From Lysobacter enzymogenes (GTDB lineage: Bacteria > Pseudomonadota > Gammaproteobacteria > Xanthomonadales > Xanthomonadaceae): a stretch of 64,000 nt of DNA. The notes beneath the pieces are model-generated. The model worked only from the letters and a program-made list of their open reading frames with translations. It ran no database searches and was not told where the DNA came from. The translations under genes and the position numbers were made by a program. Of this stretch, positions 8,633 to 14,832 are shown in pieces. Position 1 is the stretch's first letter. Each line of letters begins with the position of its first letter. The stretch lies in assembly GCF_023617245.1 (NCBI RefSeq), contig NZ_CP067396.1, positions 1,178,001-1,242,000 on the forward strand, in the 5' to 3' direction.

Positions 8633-9567
8633 CGGGCGGCCTTCTCGGGCTCGAATTCCTTGGCGGCGTCGCGGCCGAGCAGGTAACGGGTCGGGTTGCT
8701 GTCGAGGCGGTCGCTGATCCGGCGCAGGTCGCGCACCAGCGCGCGCAGTTCGGCCAGGGTCGGGCCGAGCTGGGCCAGGCCGTCGTTGGCGAAGCTGCTG
8801 ATCGCGGCGCGGTTGTCGTTGAGGATGCCGTTGGCGCCGGAAGCGGCCGAATCGAGCTTGGTCAGGGTGCTGTCGAGCTTGTCGATGACGCCCGGCAGCT
8901 TCTGCGCCAGTTCGCGGTCGACGCTTTCGACCGCGCGGTTGGTGGTGGCCAGGGTCTGGCTGAGCTGCTCGCTGGACTTCTTGGCGTTGGCGATCAGGTC
9001 GCGCAGGTCGCCGCGCTGGTCGGCGATCGAGCCGGTCAGCGATTCGATGTTGGCCAGGGTCTTGGACACGTGCTGGACGTTGTCGTCGCTGAGCACCTGG
9101 TCCAGGCGCGCGACCAGGCGGTTGGCGGTGTCGGCGATGTTCTGCAGCGCCGAGGCCTCGGTCTGGATGATCGGCACGTCGCCGTTGCCGGACTCGGCCA
9201 GGCGCGGGCTGTTGGGGCTGCCGCCGGTGAGCTGGATGATCGGGGTGCCGGTGATGCCGGTCAGCGACAGCTTGGCGCGGGTGTCGGTCTTGACCGGCGC
9301 GTCGGCCTGCAGGCGCAGCTTGGCGATGACCCGGCGCGGATCGTCCGGCGCCAGGCTCAGCTGCTGCACCGTGCCCACGCCGATGCCGTTGTATTGCACG
9401 GTGCTGCCTTCCGACAGGCCGGTGACCGGTTCGTTGAAGATCACCGCGTACTCGCGCCAGCTCTTCTCCGAGGAGTACTTGGCCGCCCACAAGGCGAACA
9501 GCAACAGGAACAGCGTCACCACGATGGTGAACGCACCGATCAGCACGTAGTTGGCCTTGGTTTCCAT
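8629..9567 (-). CDS. mlaD: MlaD family MCE-domain protein
   Basis: A 312-residue periplasmic lipid-binding component of an Mla-type ABC system. One N-terminal transmembrane helix (about residues 7-28, YVLIGAFTIVVTLFLLLFAL) anchors it. A single MCE domain follows, with the signatures VTGLSEGSTVQYNGIGVGTV and LTGITGTPIIQLTGG. The C-terminal half is long, polar and helical, as in MCE proteins that extend across the periplasm. Its start lies 34 nt after the CPBP gene stop. It overlaps the downstream lipoprotein gene by 4 nt. The role in retrograde phospholipid transport is inferred from the family and the neighbours. Confidence 0.92.
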   Translation of the reverse strand: METKANYVLIGAFTIVVTLFLLLFALWAAKYSSEKSWREYAVIFNEPVTGLSEGSTVQYNGIGVGTVQQLSLAPDDPRRVIAKLRLQADAPVKTDTRAKLSLTGITGTPIIQLTGGSPNSPRLAESGNGDVPIIQTEASALQNIADTANRLVARLDQVLSDDNVQHVSKTLANIESLTGSIADQRGDLRDLIANAKKSSEQLSQTLATTNRAVESVDRELAQKLPGVIDKLDSTLTKLDSAASGANGILNDNRAAISSFANDGLAQLGPTLAELRALVRDLRRISDRLDSNPTRYLLGRDAAKEFEPEKAAR

Positions 9568-9601
9568 CAGGCACCTTCGAACGGCAGAGCCACGGCCGGC
9601 A

Positions 9602-10486
9602 TCATGCCAGCCAGGGGTAGGTGAACAGGGTGAAATGCAGGAGGTTGAGGCCGAAGTGGGCCAGCACCGCGGCGGCCAGGCCGCCCTTGCGGTAGGCCCA
9701 GCCATAGGCCAGCCCGGCCAGCGTCGCCGCCAGCGCGAACCGCCAGCCGCCGCCGAGATGGACCAGCCCGAACGCCAGCGCCGCGACCGCGATCGCCGCG
9801 TGCGCGCCCCAGCGCTGCGCCTGCCAGCGCCGCTGCAGGCTTTCCTGCAGGTAGCCGCGGAACATCGCTTCCTCGGTCAGCGCCACCAGCAGCAGGTTGT
9901 TGAGCGCCCACAGCGCGCCGAACCACGGCCACTTCGGCGCCCAGGCGAGCAGGCCCAGGGCGACGCCGAGGCCCAGGCACAGCGCCGCCGCGGCCGCCGC
10001 GCCGGCCAGGCCCGCGCCTAGCGAGGCCGCCAGCGGCCGCTCGCCCGGGCCGTACAGGCGCAGCAGCGGCCAACACAGCAGTAGCCAGAATCCGGCCAGC
10101 GGCTTGTCGAAGTTGAAGTACAGCGACATCGGCGCCGAGCCGGCGCTGAGCGTGAGGTCGGCGAGCAAGCGCGGATTGTCGAAACCCGGCAGCAGGTGCA
10201 GGCCGAGCGCGAACGCGGTCAGCACGAACACTACGTGACCGCCGATGCGCGCCGCACGCGGCCGCGCCGGACGCACCAGCCATGCGGCCAGCGCCAGCAG
10301 CGCCAACGCGGCCAGCGCCGGCGGCGCGAGCAGGCCGCGCGCGAACGCTGCGGCCAGCGCCAGCGCCAACAGCGCCAGCGTCGCGATGCGCGCCTTGCGC
10401 CACCACAGCGTCGCCGCGGCCGCGCACAACAGCCCCCAGATCGACACGCTCCACAGCGTGCCGGTATCGGCGAGCAGGGCGTTCAT
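9602..10486 (-). CDS. CPBP family intramembrane metalloprotease
   Basis: A 294-residue polytopic membrane protein of the CPBP (CAAX protease / bacteriocin-processing, 'Abi') family. The three family motifs are present: TEEAMFRGYLQ with the paired glutamates, FGLVHL, and AHFGLNLLHF. About eight hydrophobic segments are visible. It starts at 10486, overlapping the mlaF stop as ATGA, so it is translated with the lipid-transport operon. That placement is odd; the substrate is unknown, and it could process an envelope protein linked to the Mla system or simply share the operon. Confidence 0.88.
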   Translation of the reverse strand: MNALLADTGTLWSVSIWGLLCAAAATLWWRKARIATLALLALALAAAFARGLLAPPALAALALLALAAWLVRPARPRAARIGGHVVFVLTAFALGLHLLPGFDNPRLLADLTLSAGSAPMSLYFNFDKPLAGFWLLLCWPLLRLYGPGERPLAASLGAGLAGAAAAAALCLGLGVALGLLAWAPKWPWFGALWALNNLLLVALTEEAMFRGYLQESLQRRWQAQRWGAHAAIAVAALAFGLVHLGGGWRFALAATLAGLAYGWAYRKGGLAAAVLAHFGLNLLHFTLFTYPWLA

Positions 10487-11406
10487 CGCGCCGCTGCATC
10501 CTCGTCCGCGCCGTGGGCCGGGTCGCGCTTGCCGGCACCATCGTGCGTGCGGCTGGCGTGCGCGTCCCGGCCATGTTCGTTCTTGTCGCGCGCCACCTGC
10601 GCCGCGCGCGCGCGCGGGCCGTGGAAGTATTCCTGCACCCACGGATGATCGAGCTTCTCGACCTCCTGGATCGGCGCGCAGGCGATGACCTTCTTGTCGG
10701 CCAGCACCGCGATGCGGTCGCAGATGGCGTACAGCGTGTCCAGGTCGTGGGTGATCAGGAACACGGTCAGGCCCAGCGCCTGCTGCAGGGTGCGGATCAG
10801 CCGGTCGAACGCGGCCGCGCCGATCGGGTCGAGGCCGGCGGTGGGTTCGTCGAGGAACAGCAGCGGCGGGTCCAACGCCAGCGCGCGGGCCAGGCCGGCG
10901 CGCTTGCGCATGCCGCCGGACAACTGCGAAGGCAGCTTGTCGATCGCGTCGGCCGGCAGGCCCGACAGCTTGACCTTGAGCAGCGCCAGTTCGTAGCGCA
11001 GCGAGTCGGGCAGTTCGCTGTGGTACTCCTTCAGCGGCACCTGCACGTTCTCGCCCACGGTCAGCGACGAGAACAGCGCGCCGTCCTGGAACAGCACGCC
11101 GGTGTTGCGCTCGATCTCGCGGCGCAGCTGCGGGTCCGGGTTGCGCGCGTCGATGCCGAGCACTTCGATCTGCCCGGCGTTGGGCTTACGCAAGCCCAGG
11201 ATCGAGCGCATCATCACCGACTTGCCGGTGCCCGAGCCGCCGACCACGCCGATGATCTCGCCGCGTTTGACGTCCAGGTCGAGGCCGTCGTGGACCACCT
11301 GCTCGCCGAAATGGTTGACCAGGCCGCGGATGCGGATGATGACGTCGTCGCCGGCCTCGCCGTCGGCGCGGGCGGTCGGGACCGCCGGGGAATCGGCGCT
11401 CGTCAC
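10483..11406 (-). CDS. mlaF: Mla-type ABC transporter ATP-binding protein
   Basis: A 307-residue ATPase for the lipid transporter. It has Walker A GGSGTGKS, signature LSGGM, Walker B LLFLDEPTAGLDP and the switch histidine in LITHD, which fits the MlaF/Ttg2A family. The GTG at 11406 follows CGGAG about 10 nt upstream and lies 37 nt after the mlaE stop. The C-terminal 35 residues (after the HGPRARAAQV segment) are charged and His-rich and are not part of the conserved ATPase. The 3' end overlaps the CPBP gene by 4 nt. Confidence 0.92.
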   Translation of the reverse strand: MTSADSPAVPTARADGEAGDDVIIRIRGLVNHFGEQVVHDGLDLDVKRGEIIGVVGGSGTGKSVMMRSILGLRKPNAGQIEVLGIDARNPDPQLRREIERNTGVLFQDGALFSSLTVGENVQVPLKEYHSELPDSLRYELALLKVKLSGLPADAIDKLPSQLSGGMRKRAGLARALALDPPLLFLDEPTAGLDPIGAAAFDRLIRTLQQALGLTVFLITHDLDTLYAICDRIAVLADKKVIACAPIQEVEKLDHPWVQEYFHGPRARAAQVARDKNEHGRDAHASRTHDGAGKRDPAHGADEDAAAR

Positions 11407-11443
11407 CGCGGCGTCTCCGCGTCGCGCTTCGCGATGGCCAGGC

Positions 11444-12565
11444 TCACCAGCCCATCTCCATGAACCAGATCGCGAAGAACGCATCCAGCACGATCACCAG
11501 CGAGATCGACTGGACCACGCTGGAGGTGGTGCGCTCGCCGACCGACTGCGCGGTGCCCTTGACCTGCAGGCCCTCCAGGCAACCGATCAGGCTGATCAGC
11601 AGGGCGAAGATCGGCGCTTTCGACATGCCGACCAGGAAGTGGCGCAGCTGCATGGTCTCGTGCATGCGCGCCAGGTATTGCTGCGGCGGGATGTCCAGGC
11701 CGTAGGCGCCGACGGTCAGGCCGCCGAGCAGGCCGGCGATCATGGCCACGAAGGTCAGCAGCGGCAGCATCACCAGCAGCGCCAGCACCCGCGGGATCAC
11801 CAGCAGGTCGACCGGGTCCATGCCCAGGGTGCGGATCGCGTCGACTTCCTCGCGGCTGACCATCGCGCCGATCTGCGCGGTGAACGCGCTGGCGGTGCGG
11901 CCGGCCAGTACGATCGCGGTCAGCAGCACGCCGAACTCGCGCAGGAAGGCGATGCTGACCAACTCGACCACGAAGATGGTCGCGCCGAAATCCTTGAGGA
12001 TGGTCGAGCCCAGGAACGCCACCACCGCGCCGACCAGATAACACAGCAGCGCGATCAGCGGCACCGCGTCGAGGCCGACCTGCTCCATGTGGTGGACGGT
12101 GGCGGTGGGGCGGAAGCGGCTGGGGTTCTTGAACAGCCGCAGCATCTTCACCAGCGTTTCGCCGAAGAAGGCCACCAGCGCCAGCACTTCCTTCCAGTTG
12201 TCGGTGACCGCGAAGCCCAGGCGCCCGAGCGCGGCCTGGAAGCCGTACTCGCGCTTCTTCTTCGGGCGCTCGTCGGCGACGTCCTCGATCGCGCTGACCA
12301 GCGCGCGGTGGCTGTCGTGGAAGCGGAACACCGCGTCGAAGTCGAGCTCGTGCCGGCGCGCGAAGCGCATCAGCTGCAGCACGCCGACCGAATCCAGGCG
12401 CTGTACCCCGGTGGCGTCGACCTCGGCGACCTCGTGCGGCGCTTGCTTGAGCGCGGCGCCGACGGCCAGTGCGTGTTCCAGCGTCCAGCAGCCGGAAAGG
12501 CGCAAGCGCGAGGGCTCGCTGCCCTCGGCGGTGAGTTCCGGCGCTTGCGTGGTCGGTACGGTCAT
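11444..12565 (-). CDS. mlaE: MlaE family permease with N-terminal STAS domain
   Basis: The 373-residue inner-membrane permease of the Mla-type system. Residues 1-105 look like a STAS domain (LSGCWTLEHALAVGAAL, VDATGVQRLDSVGVLQLMRF). In E. coli a STAS protein, MlaB, is encoded separately. The rest is a MlaE permease with five or six membrane segments and the signatures LREFGVLLTAIVLAGR and AFTAQIGAM. It is the first gene of the operon mlaE-mlaF-CPBP-mlaD-lipoprotein. It ends in MEMGW and starts with ATG at 12565, downstream of the lanthipeptide precursors. Confidence 0.93.
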   Translation of the reverse strand: MTVPTTQAPELTAEGSEPSRLRLSGCWTLEHALAVGAALKQAPHEVAEVDATGVQRLDSVGVLQLMRFARRHELDFDAVFRFHDSHRALVSAIEDVADERPKKKREYGFQAALGRLGFAVTDNWKEVLALVAFFGETLVKMLRLFKNPSRFRPTATVHHMEQVGLDAVPLIALLCYLVGAVVAFLGSTILKDFGATIFVVELVSIAFLREFGVLLTAIVLAGRTASAFTAQIGAMVSREEVDAIRTLGMDPVDLLVIPRVLALLVMLPLLTFVAMIAGLLGGLTVGAYGLDIPPQQYLARMHETMQLRHFLVGMSKAPIFALLISLIGCLEGLQVKGTAQSVGERTTSSVVQSISLVIVLDAFFAIWFMEMGW

Positions 12566-12576
12566 AGGGCCTCGGG

Positions 12577-12640
12577 CGGCAGCATACAGGCTGCCGGCGA
12601 AGCTTCAATACACATCCGCTACCGAACCGAATGGCGGATG
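12577..12640 (-). terminator. Stem-loops between lanthipeptide precursor 1 and mlaE
   Basis: Two weak hairpins lie here: CATCCGC/GCGGATG (12613-12619 with 12634-12640, 14-nt loop), and CGGCAGC/GCTGCCG (12577-12583 with 12590-12596, 6-nt loop). Neither has a clear U-run on the minus strand. They could end the lanthipeptide transcript or lie in the mlaE leader. Assignment is uncertain. Confidence 0.4.
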
Positions 12641-12647
12641 CGGCCGC

Positions 12648-12788
12648 TCAGGGGTAGGGCTGGGGCTCCGGCGGTTGCACCACGCAGTTCTGGCAGCTGG
12701 AAACGCTGCAAAAAAAGCTCAGCGTGCTGGGCAGGCACGGTGAGCAGTCGTCGGGGTTCATGCGCTGCAAGGACAGTACTTTGTTCAT
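12648..12788 (-). CDS. lanA1: Class III lanthipeptide precursor 1
   Basis: A 46-residue peptide (symbol provisional). The leader starts MNKVLSLQRM, matching the leucine-rich xLxLQ recognition element of class III leaders and identical to its sister at residues 1-8. The core contains two class III triads: Ser21-x2-Ser24-x2-Cys27 and Ser28-x2-Ser31-x3-Cys35. Extra cysteines at 15, 18 and 32 are absent from the sister peptide and could make further thioethers or disulfides. The C-terminal tail QPPEPQPYP is proline-rich. It lies 92 nt downstream of precursor 2, with only a weak GACGAG ribosome site, so it may depend on coupling or on a different transcript. The ring pattern is inferred. Confidence 0.85.
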   Translation of the reverse strand: MNKVLSLQRMNPDDCSPCLPSTLSFFCSVSSCQNCVVQPPEPQPYP

Positions 12789-12807
12789 GAACGTGTTCTC
12801 GTCGTGA

Positions 12808-12829
12808 GCGCGGCCGCGTACGGCCGCGC
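12808..12829 (-). promoter_or_regulatory. Stem-loop between the two precursor genes
   Basis: A perfect 9-bp GC stem (12808-12816 with 12821-12829) with a 4-nt loop sits in the 92-nt spacer between precursor 2 and precursor 1. It has no U-run, so it is more likely an mRNA stabiliser or partial attenuator that sets the ratio of the two peptides than a full terminator. That role is a guess from position. Confidence 0.45.
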
Positions 12830-12880
12830 ACAGAGGGCTCCGCCAGCCGCGGACTGGCGAAGACCCGGATCAGGCGCCGA

Positions 12881-13024
12881 TTACGGCAGCTGCGGGAGTT
12901 CCTGCTGCTGCTGGTTGGTGCAGTTCTGGTTGCTGGCGGCGCTGCAGTGGTTGCTGACCGTGCTGGCGGCGGCGGCGCGCTGCTGAGTGTTTTCCAGGCT
13001 CTGCAGCGAGAGGACCTTGTTCAT
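12881..13024 (-). CDS. lanA2: Class III lanthipeptide precursor 2
   Basis: A 47-residue precursor (symbol provisional). The leader MNKVLSLQSLENTQQR carries the VLSLQ recognition element. The core has Ser21-x2-Ser24-x2-Cys27 (STVSNHC) followed directly by Ser28-x2-Ser31-x3-Cys35 (SAASNQNC). These are the dehydration/cyclisation triads expected for labionin- or lanthionine-forming class III enzymes, and Thr22, Thr36 and Thr13 are further possible sites. A Gln-rich tail ending LPQLP follows. A strong AAGGAG lies 10 nt before the ATG. It is 89 nt downstream of the exporter gene. With LanKC and the exporter it forms a complete small locus. Confidence 0.88.
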   Translation of the reverse strand: MNKVLSLQSLENTQQRAAAASTVSNHCSAASNQNCTNQQQQELPQLP

Positions 13025-13113
13025 TTGTGAAACTCCTTTTCGATAGTGCGGAGCGTTGATGTCGCGCCGGCCGCGGGCTCCGCGTCCGCAGGCGGCGAGT
13101 AGGGCGCCCGTGG

Positions 13114-14832
13114 CTAGGCCGCGGGCGAGGCGTATTCGGGCATGGGTTCGCGCTCGCGGTCGTACTCGGGCGTGGGTTCGGGTTCGGGCGCGGATACGAG
13201 CGCGAGCGGCACCGGCGCTTGCGGCAGCGGCCGCACGCCGGGTTCGATGTCCAGGCGCTGGCTGAAGCGCGCGGCCATGTCCGGTTCGTGCAGGGCGACC
13301 ACGCACACCGCGTGCGAGGTTTCCTCCAGGATCAGGCGCAGCAGTTCGTCCTTGGACTGGATGTCGACGCCCGACAGCGGTTCGTCGAACAGGTACAGCG
13401 CGGCGGGCTTGCTCAGCGCCAGCAGGATCGCCAGCCGCCGCTTCTCGCCGTCGGACCAGTGCCCCGGCACTTCCTGCAAGCGCTCCAGGTTCAGGCCCAG
13501 GCGCTGCGCCAGCCCGAGCAGGCGGTCGCGGTCCAGCGGTTCGCGCGCGTCCAGCGCCAGCAGCCGGCTCGCGCTCAGATGAGGGAAGCGCGGCGGCGAC
13601 AGCGCCAGGCTGATCGGCGAGGGCGTGCGCAGCTCGCCTTCGTGCTCCATGCCGTTGCCGGCGATCAGGCCGAGCAGGGTGCTTTTGCCGGCGCCGTTGG
13701 GGCCGAGCAGGATCAGGCTGCGGCCGGGTTCCACCCGCAGGTCGATCGGGCCGACGCTGCGCTGCGCGTCCAGGCGCAGCGACAGGCGCTGCAGCTCCAG
13801 CGCCTCGCCGCGCGCGTCGCGCCAGGCGTTCTCGTACCAGCGGCCGGGGGCGCGCGCGCAGAAACGTTCGAAGCGGCGGATGCGGCCGTAGTGGATCGGC
13901 AGGTTCGGCAGGCGCTCGGCGAATTCGCGCAGCGAGCCGACCAGCCGCCAGTACGAAGCGGTCAGGGCGAAGAATGCGCCGATCGAGAGCTGGGCGTAGA
14001 TCACCACCATCGCCGCGGTCAGGATCACCAGCAACTCGGCGGTGGTCATCATCATCCGGGTGTCGCGGCTGACCTTGGCGCGCGACGCGCTGAGCGCATA
14101 AGCCGAGCGCTGATACGGGAGGAACCCCAGCGCGATCGAGCGGCGCACCCGCCCGAGCAGGCGGAACGGCGCGAACAGCGGCAGCGCGTCGAGGTTCTCG
14201 CTGAGCCGGGCGATGGCTTCGTTCTTGCGCCGCTCCACCCGCACCGCCGCCGTCTGGGTCGAGCCGAAATCGCGCACGGTCATGTACAGCACCAGCGGCA
14301 CCAGGATCAGCAGCGGCAACACCGCGAACGGCGAGACCAGGCTGCAGAACACCAGGGCGAAAATGCCGCCGGCGAGGATGCCGATCGCTTCCAGGTCGAA
14401 CTGGACCAGTTCGGTGAGCTGCGCGGGTTCGGCGTGCAGGCGGCCGAGCAGCTTGGCGCCGGCGTTGCGGTCGCGGCCGATGCGCTCGGCGTAGAGCGAG
14501 GCCGCGGCGCGGTCGATCAGCCGCGCTTGCAGCGTGTAGTGCACGCGCGCCTGCGCCAGTTGGTTCTTCCACGACAGATAGTGGACCACCGCGTAGATGC
14601 CGAGCATCGCCGCCAGCACCGCGGCGAGGCCGGCGAAGTCCTTGGCGACCAGGTGATCGACCATGAGCTTTTGCAGCAGCGGATCGCCGAACGACCAGCC
14701 GAAGGTGACCAGCAGGTGCACGGCGAAGATGCGGTACAGCGTGCGCCGCCGCCAGCGCATCTGCCGGATCGGGAAGCGGAAGCACAGCGCGATCACCCGC
14801 GCGACGTTGCCGGCCCGGCGCGTCAGGCTCAC
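13114..14832 (-). CDS. lanT: ABC exporter of the lanthipeptide locus (TMD-NBD half-transporter)
   Basis: A 572-residue fused permease-ATPase (symbol provisional), likely exporting the modified peptide. The N-terminal half has about six membrane segments (IFAVHLLVTFGWSFGDP, IYAVVHYLSW, ILAGGIFALVFCSLVSP). The ATPase half has Walker A GPNGAGKST near residue 377, Walker B ALYLFDEPLSG and the H-loop VALHEPD. The signature reads WSDGEKRRL instead of LSGGQ. There is no C39 peptidase domain, so it should not cleave the leader. A repetitive Pro/Glu-rich tail follows (EPEPTPEYDREREPMPEYAS). The GTG start at 14832 overlaps the LanKC stop as GTGA, showing tight coupling. Confidence 0.88.
   Translation of the reverse strand: MSLTRRAGNVARVIALCFRFPIRQMRWRRRTLYRIFAVHLLVTFGWSFGDPLLQKLMVDHLVAKDFAGLAAVLAAMLGIYAVVHYLSWKNQLAQARVHYTLQARLIDRAAASLYAERIGRDRNAGAKLLGRLHAEPAQLTELVQFDLEAIGILAGGIFALVFCSLVSPFAVLPLLILVPLVLYMTVRDFGSTQTAAVRVERRKNEAIARLSENLDALPLFAPFRLLGRVRRSIALGFLPYQRSAYALSASRAKVSRDTRMMMTTAELLVILTAAMVVIYAQLSIGAFFALTASYWRLVGSLREFAERLPNLPIHYGRIRRFERFCARAPGRWYENAWRDARGEALELQRLSLRLDAQRSVGPIDLRVEPGRSLILLGPNGAGKSTLLGLIAGNGMEHEGELRTPSPISLALSPPRFPHLSASRLLALDAREPLDRDRLLGLAQRLGLNLERLQEVPGHWSDGEKRRLAILLALSKPAALYLFDEPLSGVDIQSKDELLRLILEETSHAVCVVALHEPDMAARFSQRLDIEPGVRPLPQAPVPLALVSAPEPEPTPEYDREREPMPEYASPAA

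Noticed and set aside
12619..12831. 70-codon minus-strand frame overlapping precursor 1
   Set aside because: It is in another frame, Arg/Leu/Pro-rich, and has neither the leader nor the conserved triads of the precursor.
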